The position numbers and the translations under genes are program-made. From Lindgomyces ingoldianus (Eukaryota > Ascomycota > Dothideomycetes > Pleosporales > Lindgomycetaceae), in contig NW_022985177.1 of NCBI RefSeq assembly GCF_010093535.1, positions 166,857 to 230,856 of the forward strand: a DNA stretch of 64,000 nt. The letters run 5' to 3'. This document shows positions 45,799 to 57,700 of the stretch, one piece after another. The stretch's first letter is position 1. Each line of letters opens with the position of its first letter. Below the pieces are notes generated by a model. That model made no database searches. It was not told the origin of the DNA and was given only the letters and a program-made list of their open reading frames with translations.

Positions 45799-47133
45799 AT
45801 GGCCACCAACAGCATAAAGTTGCTCACCGGAAACAGCCACCCGCAGCTCGCAAAGCTTGTGGCTGAGAGGTATTTGCTTCACCCCCATTACTGCCTCACT
45901 ACCTCACTTACTCACCCATATTTGATTCACCAAGCTAACCGCGCGCAAGACTAGGAATAGAACCTACCAAGCTCCTTGTTCTCCAATATTCCAACCAGGA
46001 AACATCGGTGACTATCGGTGAATCTGTGAGAGACGAAGATGGTATGGGCGTCTATTTCGTTTGCCCTCCTTCGGCCCCTCTCCATTCCCCACTGCATGAC
46101 ACACATCTCCCGAAGTCTGGGGAAATGGCGCAACTAACTTTACTGACTTTTTTTAGTTTTCATATTGCAGTCCACCCCCCCAGGCGACATCAACGATGCC
46201 CTCATGGAGCTCCTCATCATGATCAATGCATGCAAGACTGCTTCCGCTCGCCGTATTACTGCCGTGTTACCAAACTTTCCGTATGCGCGGCAGGATAAGA
46301 AGGACAAGTCTCGAGCTCCAATCACGGCAAAGCTGATGGCAAATATGCTCCAGACAGCCGGTTGCAATCATGTAATAACCATGGACTTGCATGCAAGTCA
46401 GATCCAGGGTTTTTTCAATGTGCCAGTGGACAATCTCTATGCCGAGCCGAGTACTTTGAGATGGATACGTGAAAATCTCAACGTCAAGGACTGTGTAATC
46501 GTAAGCCCGGATGCTGGAGGAGCTAAGAGGTAAGAGTACCCCACCTTAAGGGACCTTCTCCAACTAGGATTCGCTATTCTCGCGTGCGATCCATCGCGGG
46601 ACCCGCCGGCCTTGCAGACGCAATTGCAAACTATCACGTGCTAACACACATGCAGGGCAACATCCATTGCCGATGGTCTCGACCTCGGTTTCGCACTCAT
46701 TCACAAAGAACGCGCCCGGCCCAACGAAGTCTCAAAGATGGTCCTTGTCGGAGATGTCAAGGACCGCACAGCAATCATTGTGGACGACATGGCCGACACT
46801 TGTGGAACTCTTGTCAAGGCCGCAGATGTTGTGATACAGCACGGCGCCAAGGACGTCATTGCCATTGTCACTCACGGCATCTTGAGTGGAAACGCTGTGG
46901 AAGCCCTTAACGGCAGCAAGCTGAAAAAGATTGTGGTGACTAACACAGTGCCACATTCTGAGAAGAAGGAGCGCTGCGATCGCATTGAAACCATCGACAT
47001 TAGTCCAACGGTGAGTGTATCCCATAGTGTTTCAGGCCTTAAATTAACAGGTGCCCAGCTCGCAGAAGCCTGTCGTCGTACTCATAATGGCGAAAGCGTT
47101 TCCTTCCTCTTCAAGCATGCACCTGTAGACTGA
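45799..47133 (+). CDS. Ribose-phosphate pyrophosphokinase (PRPP synthetase)
   Basis: Five exons (45799-45869, 45950-46041, 46157-46529, 46656-47010, 47059-47133) give 321 residues. Family sequence is continuous across every junction: [111 protein letters not shown], the PRPP loop [14 protein letters not shown], and the end [19 protein letters not shown]. It transfers pyrophosphate from ATP to ribose 5-phosphate, supplying purine, pyrimidine, histidine and tryptophan synthesis in the cytosol. Fungi have several paralogues that form mixed complexes; this one has no long insertion, so it resembles the short catalytic type, but I do not assign a yeast number. Confidence 0.96.
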
Positions 47134-48328
47134 AAGTGACTTGTCTGATCTAGATTCCCCTACATCTTTAGCATGTATTCCTAAGTCGTTTACAATGTAA
47201 CTTTGGGCGGAGTGGGAAGTTCAAGCTAGATAGCGCAGTATATTGGTGACAATCTTCTGCGTGATCTTGGTACCACATAATACTATTGTTTTTCTTGACA
47301 CAGCACCCTGGGCTAGGCTGTGGATCGCCTCACCTTACCCTACGACCAACTTCTAGCTTCATTATTTCCCCCGAATCGTGATAGAACCCGATTCCGCGTC
47401 GCTGGCCCCACTGTGCCGAAAACCGCCGATCTTAGCAGTGTTCAGAGCAGACTTTCTTGGCGGATGACGCTTGGTCAACGTTGAACTAACTTCGTTGTCT
47501 TTGAATGGTGCCATCTCACCTCTACCGGCATCATGCCTTCAACATGACGCCGCACTTTGCATAATCTTCCGAGACATGCAGACAAAATCGGGCTTGAGAG
47601 TCGAAACTTTGGTTAGCGCCACTTCCAATATAATTGCCCGCTCCCGTTAAGGAATCGGATCGGGTGACGGTTGATAGCTCCAATGCATTGCTCACCAACA
47701 GTGCGTATTTAAGGTTTAGGCGCCTAATGCATATCAGTTTTGGGTTTTTGTTCGGCCGTGCTTGTGGTTAGACTTTCCCTTGGAGGTTTGTGCCGGAGAA
47801 ACACCGGTCGGGAGCTTCCTTTCAGGACGAGCAAAGTAGAATAACATCGGATGAGTGCAAATGATGTTGGGTCGGGCTGACGGGGAGGACTTTCAGGGAA
47901 ATTCCCTTTAAGAGAAGAGGATCTACCTAATGCGGGGAATTATACCGATGCTGAGTACTGTTTCGGACGGAACCAATAGTTGCTATTTATATCTTAGGTT
48001 CTGAGATGGGGTCTTCAAATCCCTCACGAAACGATTGCACTAAAGAGAAGAACAATTCACACTCCCGAAAGAGGAACTAGGTAGCAGCTCGGAGATCGAT
48101 CGGGGTGACACAGGGGAAGATGAGCAACAGACACTTCGGGTCGTGGAATATGATGCAATTGCTTTATTCAGGAAACAACTGCCACGCCGAGCAGTCCTTG
48201 GTACGAGAGACCATGCTTAGAGAACCCGGAGTTTTCATACCGAAATGACTAACCCACACCTTCTTTTCGACGGATGCTAGTAGATCATTGATCATTGTCG
48301 AACCTCATTCTCGCGTCTCGAAAGTGCC
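47134..48328. other. Intergenic, no open frame of 60 codons
   Basis: The 3' flanks of the PRPP synthetase gene (+) and RPS6 (-). This 1.2 kb has no open frame of 60 codons on either strand, unusual here, without being AT-rich. I recognise no tRNA or other RNA gene in it. Confidence 0.5.
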
Positions 48329-49194
48329 CTAATGCCTCATAGAAGATGCCCTCCGCTTCCTGGCCTCCTCGTGGGCGGATTTGGCCTCGCTGATGCGCTT
48401 GTGGAGGACCTGGGCGTACTCATTCTAAACCATTTATTAGCAAATGGACTTGTACGACTTGTGGTGGTGGTACGTACAGCAGCATCCTTGGAAGCCTCCG
48501 CACGGCGGCGCTTGAGCGCAACGCGGTGACGCTTGTGTTGAAGACGCTGGGGAGTGACGAGACGCTGGATCTTTGGAGCCTTGGTGTATGGCTTCTTGCC
48601 CTCGCCCTTTGGCTGGACTTCACGGCGGATGACGAACTTGCGTACCTAGAACAGAAACACGATGTATCAGACTCAATCTTTTGAAGCTCAGACTCAACCC
48701 GCGCAGGGGATTGGCGAAGAAGCTATGAGAAAACTCACATCATCTTCCTTGCTGAGACCGAAGAAGCGGCGGATCTTCGTGGCCCTTTTGGGACCTAATC
48801 GCTTGGGGTGGACGGTGTCGGTCAGGCCGGGGATCTCGCTATCGCCCTGCTTGACGATGCTAAGAGCGAGGACAGAGAGGTCCATGCCGACAATGCAACC
48901 ACGAACACTCTTCCTCTTGCGTTCGCCGGTGCGACGGGGTCGGTAGCAGGAGTGGCCTTTTCCTAAGAGGAGCGAGACACGGGTCGGGTGCATGACACCC
49001 TGCTTCATCGGGAAGCCCTGCTTGTCGTTACCGCCTGTGATTCTGAAGATGTAGCCCTTGAACTCGTCGCCGACAGTGTCGCCAGGAACTTCCTGACCCA
49101 TGCGACGGTCCATGAAGACGCGGAGCTTACGCTCATCGTCGACCTCAATCAGCTTCTGCGTGCCATTGCCGGGGTATGAGATGTTCAGCTTCAT
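48329..49194 (-). CDS. RPS6: 40S ribosomal protein eS6
   Basis: Three exons (49194-48739, 48645-48478, 48424-48329) give 239 residues, the expected length. It starts [20 protein letters not shown] and contains [73 protein letters not shown] and [20 protein letters not shown]. The C-terminus KRRASSMRH keeps the paired serines after basic residues that S6 kinase-type enzymes phosphorylate downstream of TOR. It is a component of the small subunit. Upstream of the ATG, the sequence ACTAACCCCAG on the minus strand looks like a branch point and 3' splice site, so an intron in the 5' leader is possible. Confidence 0.97.
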
Positions 49195-49637
49195 CTTGAC
49201 AGACGCTGTCGAGATGCGGGTGCTGAATCTGGGGTTAGTTGTCGAGAAGTGGCCGGTCGAAGTTGAGGGTGTGTAAGGTGGAAATTTCGCGTGGGCTTAG
49301 CGAGTAGTGTCGGATTAACTATCAACCGAGCGATGCGATCACTTGTGATTCCTTGTACGCTTAGTTACATGGTGCTTCATTATATCATCAATCCCCGAAA
49401 CGTCGAAATCAAACACATTATCTTGTTTGTTTCCAGCTCTTTGAGGCCTCCAGCTCCCCTTCTTTGCATCAACAGAACAAATTCCTTTCCGCACGTACAA
49501 AAACCGCTCGCGGCAAGGTTTAGAACGCGATGTTAACTCCCTCCTGTCAGAATAAGACAGTTTATTAATTTGACAAGAATCAGACTGTGCTACTGAGCCT
49601 ATTTCCCCACTGGGTGGGTAGCCTCCCTGTAGCTTCT
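49195..49637. other. Promoter of RPS6 and 3' flank of AMA1
   Basis: A 440-bp stretch holding the upstream region of RPS6 (-) and the 3' end of AMA1, which is transcribed toward it. No gene seen; a possible leader intron of RPS6 ends near 49233. Confidence 0.5.
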
Positions 49638-52452
49638 CTACCGAATAGTCGGATATCCTTCCTTCTCAATTCCGTGTAAGTTCTCCAGAATGTCACTTCC
49701 GCCCAGGATCCCAGCACCTTTCCATACACTCTTTTTCTCTTCCGTCCAAATTTCATGGAACCTAATCGCGGAGTCACTTGCTGCCACAACGATGCACCCC
49801 TCCTCCACAGTCCTCCCCCACCACACGCCATCCTCACCCTTGTCCCTCCCGGTGTTTGGGCCTCCAGGAAACGATATAGCATATAGTGCGCGATTCTCAT
49901 CATACCAAGGAATTGCAACGATCTGCTCGCACGAAGGCCAGGCAAAGACTGCGACGCGGAAGGGGTGCTCTGGCTGCGCGAAGCCGAATGTAGCTGCAAC
50001 CTCCCGACGTGTTGTGCTCCAAATCAACGAAGTTACTTGTGCTGCACAGTCGATGGTTGCTAGACAAGCGCCTGAGACGGTATGGTAAAAGTGGATGCAA
50101 CGGTCGTTAGATCCACCGCCAATGGCAACAAGCCCTCTCTGCCACGGGCAGAATGCGATTGCTTTGACGGCGGCGTTGAGCTCCCACTTGTGTTTCTCGC
50201 GACCTGGTTCAATAGACAAAACAGGCCCGCGATTAGTGGGCGCTGACCAAATGCTGTCGCTGTTGGGATCATATCGGACACTCAACGTATTCAGCGAGTC
50301 CGTTGCAACTTGATTTTGCAGTATCTTTTTTGTCTCGAAAAGATAGCATGCGTTGTCGTTGCCACCACTTGCAAAAAGCTCGCCATCGATAGACCAAGAG
50401 AGCCCACAGATCTGTTGCGTGTGCATCGTCATACGTGCTAAAAGTGTCAATGCCCCGTTCCAGCCAAATAGAGCAGCATCCGTTTGATTCGGCCACTCTA
50501 TGGAATAGAGGTACACTTGACCAGCTTCGTCACCAACCAGTAATTCTTCGGTTGGAACTGCTATGGCCATGTCCCTAAGAGAAGGGCGTCGAACCATTGT
50601 GGGCCTAAAGGAGACGCATGAGATTGGCTTAGGTTGCTTGGACTGAAAACGAGGCTCTGGATCAAAGGGACTCCATAAATTTATTCGACCATCGGCTCGA
50701 CCTACAGCAAGAATCGATTGGCCACCCTGAACGGATGAAAACGCCAGAGACGTAACATGTTGTACTTCTGAGGCAGCATCGATCGACAAGGTATTGAGTG
50801 ACTCCGGGGTATCTACCCCTTTTTGTTCCGACCAAAGGTGGACAAAGTTTCCAAGCCCTACAGCAAGGCATTTAGAGGTGTGGGAATATGCAAGCAAGGA
50901 GCAATAGTAGTCGTCCCGCAGCTGTGGCGCATCCAGAACTGTGCTGACTGTTAGTATAGGCTATGAGGTTGTGGTTTTAACATATCTAAAAGGAAGGATC
51001 GGGACAGGCCTCCTCGAAGTTGAAGGTGCTCGCCTAGGTGCTTGAAAGGGCTATCAGCATGAAACCCTTCATTGGGATGAGAAACTGGGACAAACGCAAA
51101 GTGGATCCATCTTTCATCCAGGCATTGTCTCTCCAAACATGCGTCATCGAATTTGCAAAATTACCATGTAATCCTGTGCTGTTTGATTTTGGCGTTATTG
51201 GGCTCTGTGGAGGTGTCGTATGTCCCAAAACTCGATCTGCCTGGTTAACATCTAATGCTAGGGCAAGACGTCGCTCGTAGGCCTCAAGTTCCGCCTCAGG
51301 ATCAGATCGACTGAGGAACAAAGACGTGTAGAGTGGTGCATTCGTCCCGCTACCAAGCACACCGCCTCTTCCATTGGATACACCAACTACAGTGTCACTA
51401 ACGGCTGAGGACCCGCCTACATTCCAAACAGCTCCGGCGCTAACTTGACGAACCCCGAGAGAGAAGGGACTGCGTCTGAGGCCGAGATTTGCACCGCGTC
51501 GGTTCATATTAGCTCGCCCAGTGATCACTGAATGCGTCTCTCGAAGAGTGCGAAGTTCGGCATTCAGTCTACCACTTCGTCGAAGCCGCCGGCTAAATGG
51601 GTCTGCACCAGGGGTAGTGCTACCGCGTGTGATCTTCTCTTCAGGTGTAAGTCGATCTGCCGCCTTGTTTAGTTCGAAACTATCTCTTGCGGTGTTGGGA
51701 GGCCGTCGTGAAGGAATGAAACGATCTTGCGCCCGGTTTGATCGTCGCGGAGCTGATAGTAGCCCGCCTCGTGTCGCCCATTGACTCGGTCTCAGGGGCG
51801 AGCTGGAGTTACGGAGAGGAATGCGGCTCAATTTGGTTGGTGAAAATCTGCAGCCGGAAATAGTAGCGTGCAGTGGTGGTAATGGGGCCTCGTGATCTGC
51901 CTGATATCCACGTGGAGAAAGGGAGTGTGGAGACTGCGTCAGGTCTTCGCTAGTCTGAATTCTGTTTGGAGACCAACGATCGCCGCCTTTCTCGGTGGCG
52001 ACTTGAGACGTGTGTTCGACGGCGCAGGAATCGGAAACATTAACCAGTTGAGGTGTAGAGGCTCGACGGATCGGTGCTGAACGATTGTTTAAGCGAGCCG
52101 AGCGACTGCAGCCACGCGTCGTTAGACTACTGAACCATTCCAAGCCATGGTCTGTCAGTGACGGTGAGGCTGACTGAGAGGATTCATATTCCAAATGGGG
52201 AATAGCGGGCCGGGACAAATAAAGCGCTCCACAGCGATCCGTGAAACTAAGCTTCGTGGGGGACGTTGGAGGAGTAGGAGAAAAAGGATCTGCACCGATA
52301 TCTCGGAAGAAAAAACTGCTACGTGTTTTGCGAGGCGAGACTGGCGTGTTTGGAACCGTCCAGTCTGCAGTACTTGTGCTCTTCGTTGGGGATAGTGGCG
52401 GCGTCACAGGCCGTGGAGAGAAAGCGCGTGTACCATGGTCCGATCCGGTCAT
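49638..52452 (-). CDS. AMA1: Meiosis-specific APC/C activator Ama1 (Cdc20/Fizzy family)
   Basis: My model has three exons (52452-51165, 51084-51034, 50938-49638) and 879 residues. The N-terminal half is disordered, with many SP/TP sites. At about residue 243 lies the C-box, DRFIPSR, followed by DSFELNKAADRLTPEEKITR, the Ama1-type context. The WD40 propeller starts VLDAPQLRDDYYCSLLAYSH and includes LAVGLGNFVHLWSEQ, EELLVGDEAGQVYLYSIEW, ICGLSWSIDGELFASGGNDN and AAVKAIAFCPWQRGLVAIGG. The last residues are GYPTIR, the IR tail that docks on Cdc27. The protein recruits meiotic substrates to the anaphase-promoting complex. Intron 1 (GTAATT...CCCAG) is ordinary. Intron 2 needs a GC donor (CTAG|GCGAGC) and acceptor CACAG; it restores SPFKHL-VLDAP, but this junction is the least certain part. 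Confidence 0.87.
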
Positions 52453-52842
52453 GTCTGCGTAGAGGCCAATATCAAGAAAGTGAACTGATGATTTTGTTGG
52501 GCTACAATGGCTCGACCATAGTCGAGAAGAGCGAAAGTCAGCGACACAATGAGTTGGAGGGGAGGGGCGTTGGTAAGAATGAGGATAAGCCTGGCGGATA
52601 GTGTGGTGCTGCGTGGTTAATGCTGTCGTGTTAGTATAGCATGGAAGGTTGCGGGTCCTTAGGATGCTTGCAGGACATTTGAGGGATGACCAAGGATAGC
52701 TTCGATCTCTGCAACCGGAGAAGGAGCCGCATGTGAACCTACGTAATCACTTCGGTGAAACAAAAGTCCGATCCGCAATCAGCAACTTCTCAAGATGCAC
52801 CTACCAAGATGCACTGGAGCCTTTCCCTTTGATTAAACAAGC
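52453..52842. promoter_or_regulatory. Divergent intergenic region between AMA1 and BET4
   Basis: About 390 bp separate the two start codons. No recognised motif cluster. The direct repeat ACCAAGATGCACT/CAAGATGCACC near 52790-52815 is short. Confidence 0.4.
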
Positions 52843-54085
52843 ATGGCAAGTGTACGTGACCATTTGCACCCAGAATCTCACGTGAACTTACAAACTCTCT
52901 GACAAGATGCTAGCACGGCGTTGCACGAGTATCAGGCACCAATCCCGCTATACGCTCGGAGGAGTTGCGCCAGAAGGAACTCGAGCAAATCGCCGCTTAC
53001 AATAATCTCGTAGATTTAGTGAACTTCAAGGTACACTAGGCTTCATGAATCTCTAGTAGGTCTTTGCTGACACGTCAAACTCATCACAGGTTGCTGATAG
53101 ACAATACACGGTCGAGGTACTGGACCTTACTACGAGGCTTTTGAATGAGAACCCTGAATATTACACAATATGGAACCATCGCCGCCGTATCTTGCTCGAC
53201 CTGCTCCTCATTCCATCCTCAGATGACCGTCCCTCTACAACCCTCTACCGTCGCGGCGAAGAACTTATTCACGACGACTTGCAGCTCACTTTCGCCCTGC
53301 TACGTAAATTTCCCAAATGCTACTGGATATGGAACCATAGAATTTGGATTCTGCAAAAGGGGGAGTTATCGTTTAATAGTGCGTCGGCCCGCAAATTGTG
53401 GCTTGGAGAGCTCCAGTTAGTAGGCAAGATGCTTCACTTGGATAGCCGCAACTTTCATGCATGGACTTACCGGCGTTTTGTGGTGGCTCAATTAGAACGC
53501 ATGCAAGCTTCTGTGACCGATACCTCTCTCGAATCCGTACATTCTACGCAGAGTCTAACGGAATCGGAGTTCGCATACACCACAAAGATGATCAAAACAA
53601 ATCTGTCCAACTTCTCCGCCTGGCATAATAGGAGCAAACTCATCCCCATGCTTCTAGATGAACGTAGCGCGGACAGTGCCGCAAGGAGAGAATTGCTGGG
53701 CGATGAGTTGGCGTTGATTTGCACGGCGATAAACACAGATCCCTTCGATCAGTCTATTTGGTTTTATCACCAATTCCTGATGAGCACTCTGTCACCGAAG
53801 TGCGCTTCGCAGAACATGATCGTGCGGGATCTATCTAACCAAGATAGACAGAGGTACTATGCACATGAAATGGAATACATTCAAGACATTCTCGAGGACG
53901 AAACTGAATGTAAATGGATCTATGAAGCTCTGCTTCACTGTGCTAGTTGCTACCTTGAGATCGAAGGTAGTACACAGGCTTTCACGGTGCTAGACATGCG
54001 AGGATGGCTGCGGGAGCTGAAGAGACTGGATCCTCTGCGTAGAGGTCGGTGGGACGACCTTGGACGGAGTCTAGATATTTCATGA
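52843..54085 (+). CDS. BET4: Rab geranylgeranyltransferase alpha subunit
   Basis: Three exons (52843-52851, 52914-53030, 53090-54085) give 373 residues. The first exon encodes only Met-Ala-Ser, and the join gives MASHGVARVSGTNPAI, matching the conserved start of this subunit. Five prenyltransferase alpha repeats with the Trp core are visible: YYTIWNHRRRIL, CYWIWNHRIWIL, FHAWTYRRFVV, FSAWHNRSKLI and QSIWFYHQFLM. The protein pairs with Bet2 and, with the Rab escort protein, attaches geranylgeranyl groups to Rab GTPases in the cytosol. As in yeast there is no C-terminal leucine-rich domain. The gene diverges from AMA1. Confidence 0.94.
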
Positions 54086-54135
54086 TAATATCGATTTGCT
54101 ATGACGATCGATCCGTTGGTGATTTTGGTTGCAGG

Positions 54136-54534
54136 TCATTCTTTCCTTGATGGCTTGGGGTCGGAACCATCTTGATTCCGTTTCCATGCCCACAGACCGA
54201 GCATCGATGATAATCTTGATGACGCTACCCCCGAAGTGCGGTCGGCTGAATCTTCTGGTTGAGCTTGGGGTATGGTGGGAATACCGTCATTCATCATTGT
54301 TGGATGTGCGCCGATATCACTAAGATTCATTAGTACGAACTCAGGGGTGAAAAGAGTCATTTACCTTTTATATTCGTCTTCTAATCTCTTCTTCTGTTGC
54401 GCTTTGAAAGCAGGATCGAAGGTCGCCACCGCTGGAAGACATGAGTTTAATTTTACACTGCTTTGACATAACACAATACCGGTTGCAACCCCAATCACGC
54501 CAGCCAGAGCGATAGGAAGAACTTTGCCTGCCAT
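54136..54534 (-). CDS. Small hypothetical membrane protein
   Basis: Three exons (54534-54480, 54431-54365, 54319-54136) with introns of 48 and 45 nt give 101 residues. It begins MAGKVLPIALAGVIGVATAV, one hydrophobic helix of about 18 residues after a short basic start, then FDPAFKAQQKKRLEDEYK, a charged helix, and a polar tail ending in a Trp/Lys/Arg-rich segment. The layout is that of a small inner-membrane mitochondrial protein, but I do not recognise the family. The splice sites are canonical and the frame across both junctions is open. It is 203 bp from the divergent MMS22 start. Confidence 0.65.
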
Positions 54535-54737
54535 ATCATACCAAATACAGGGACGAACGATTGCTGATATATCAATGACGATCATCAGGGAGAGTGATGT
54601 TGGAACAGATACTTGTCCGATGTTCCGATACCACGTGATCGGCGCGCGAGACTTTCATCCAGCGCGTCAAGGTCCACCTCACCTGGTTCATTTTTCAGCG
54701 CCCCACAACATCAACCCCAGCGAAATGCCGAGTCCCA

Positions 54738-57700
54738 ATGTCCCAATGGCGACTCAAAGGATATGTTAAAGATTCAGATGAAGAAGACGAGGATCTTGAC
54801 ACACTTTCTATCAATTCTTCCCCGCCTGTTCGAATCGCTCACGAAGAACGCGTCGCTATCGCTTGCTTAAGTCCTACATCTCCACCACAGGTCCACAGCC
54901 CCTGCACCCAGAACCTTGAACCACATGTATATGCCAAAGGCTTGCAGAATACACCTTCGGGACCTTCGTTCATTCGCCAGTGGGCTTCTCCAGCACCATC
55001 CCTTGAGGCCGAACAACGCCGCGAAACCGAAAGTCCTGACCCACCCCAAGTCTCGAATAGATCACAACACAGCACGAAGCCACCGGTAACTTCGCAGCCG
55101 ATCGGGGTTTCAAACCTATTTAAGCTTGAGCTTCTTTCGGAATCAGAAACCGACGACGATTCGTCACGGCCGCCTGCAAATAATCCGCAAGATGTCGTTT
55201 TTCTGTCGCCGCAGCGTCGGACAAAGGTACAGGTGGTCATACCCCAGCCGCCGTCTGTTGAGAGGGAGTCTGCCGAGCAGAGAACCTGTCGGTCGTTTCG
55301 AGCACGGAGACCCATACAGTTGCATCCATACCTCCTCGAAGGCGAGCGCTATCGCCGCGAATGTCAACGGCGTGGTATTAAGCCAGTGGTTAGAGTGAGA
55401 TCGCCACCGCGTAGAAGCGGCTCCGTTGGTGCAGAGACACAAGAACAAGACTTTCATCCCGAACAGGAGAGCTTCTCCAACAGTCCATTAGATGTCGTTA
55501 GGTCAACACCCAGCGGTAGCCGGGCGAACCATGATGCAAGCTCAAACCGGCGCTCCATTGCATACACCAGATACAACTCTCGCAGGAACTTAGAGACTCA
55601 CCCCCCTTCCCATGGATCAAATGTTTCGGCTCGTATTAAACGCCGTAAGTTGAGTCGTGTAACGGCTCCTTCTGGGATATCAAGGACAAGGGAAGGCACT
55701 TCTAGCACTACTAACTCTGATCACGGTATTGGATCAACCACTCACGGCGATATTTGGGCAATTCCGCACTCCCCCCCATATTCGAGCAGCCCTTTGCTGG
55801 ATAGGAGCAACTCTGCCCTACGCAGGATAGGAAGACACAGGGCTGCAACACCTCTGCCAAACTTACCAACTCCATCAAATTCATCGAGTGTCCGAAATGA
55901 TGCTCAACTTGTTGCGGAAGTTGACTCGGATTCCAGCGCCTCCCCGGTGCAGCAAGTAGGAACGCAGCGAAATACACTCATTTCGACGATACTGAGCGAT
56001 GACTTGTGCTCGGATTCAATCTCGTCTGGAACAGATTCGGAAGGGAGCGAGAGCCAAATCAGACGCGTGGGCAAGAGAATAAAAGGCGTGCTTCCTGCAT
56101 CATGGCTCCGTCTTAATAGGCAAGCACAGGAGAAACGACAAGAGCAGGCAAGAGAGCGGAAGACGCTCCTATTCTCTCTAGGAAAGGTTGAGGCTCAGCG
56201 AGGAGTCGCTCAGAGAGTCACAAAACGTCCCAAAAGTCTAGGAATCACCTCTTCATCAACAGCTCAAGCGAACGAAGTCATTGTTATCTCTGATGAGTCC
56301 GATGATGAGCCTGCGATACCTTTTCATGCCGATGCAAATGACATCCAGCAATCGGCTAAGGTAGCCTCCGAGATGGCAGCTACGTTGGATCAACGTTACG
56401 CTGTGGACGACGTGGACAATATGGAGAATGACCGTCTACAATTGTTCCCACTTGGCGGAAACGCCAGAAAGCGAAGACGCCAAACAAAGCTCACTGATAC
56501 ATTTTCCAAACCAAGGAAGAAATCAAGATTGTTTGAAGACGATTTTACAGACTTGGTGCCATCAGTTGGGGTTCTTACCTCTAGACGACAACGTCAAAAG
56601 GGGGAAACAAAGAGAAATATACATACTCTCCCTTCTCTGAGCATTCTTGACGTGGACGAGACAGCATCGCAAGGCCAGCATTCGGTACCTCAGTTCATCA
56701 GATTGGCGAATAGACAAGCCCGACGGCGATCCGACAAAGCTCGACAGAGTCCACACAACAAGTACATTAGGTTACACACCTATCGTGAGACTGAGGAGGC
56801 TACTTTGACACTTCGGCGGTGGAGGGCTGGCTCAATAAAACCAACTATAGAGCCTGGAACCCCCACTGAGCAGCGCCCAGACCGCATCCCCCTATCTAAT
56901 CGAATCGACAATCAGCAACACACTCAACTGCTACCAGATTCTAGCAAGCACTCAGCTGCGTCTCCAAGCACATCTGAAGTACCAAAGTCTTGGCAAGAGC
57001 GTAGAAAGAGGTCCTGCGTGGGACTCCTGGTCTCCCGTGGGAATACCCATGTAACTGTCCCCTTTACCCAACTCAACACTCGATCCTCATCTTCTAAGAA
57101 AGCTATTTCGAATCACATTCGTCAGCATTCTCCGTTTCGGGCTGCACAACTTGAAGGACTTGAAGTGGAATTCGGTCGGAGCAATCGCAGAATTGCATTT
57201 GAAAGAGGACTGCAGAACTTTGACAAGCAATATCGCTTCCAAATGACACATGAACATCTCTCAAGGAACCCACAGCTATTCAAATTCCTTACTAGCAATG
57301 CCGTCTTTCCACCGTTACCCACTGTCAAAGATATGGGCGAGAAGCAAACCGCCTCAAGAGACGCAAAGTCCCCTGTTAGAAAGCCTAGAATCGCCCGCAA
57401 GTTCCAGGCCCGAAGAATTGACGCTGATACTCGCGAGTTCCGACAGCCAAGTGAACCGACACTGCAGGATCATGTTTTGGACGCCACTGCCAACACGGAT
57501 ACCGTGATCGACCTTCAAGGCCTACAAGGTCTTCCCCCATTTGGCACCCGTTTTCCGACCACTTTCGATGTCACTCCTCTTGCTGTTGGCACTTATTTTG
57601 AAACGCGGAGCTTCCTTGGGAGCGAAGAATTTCGTCGATCGCTCCAGACAGGGCACAGAGACCTGGATTTATTTGCTGGCCATCTCATTGTTCACCATGA

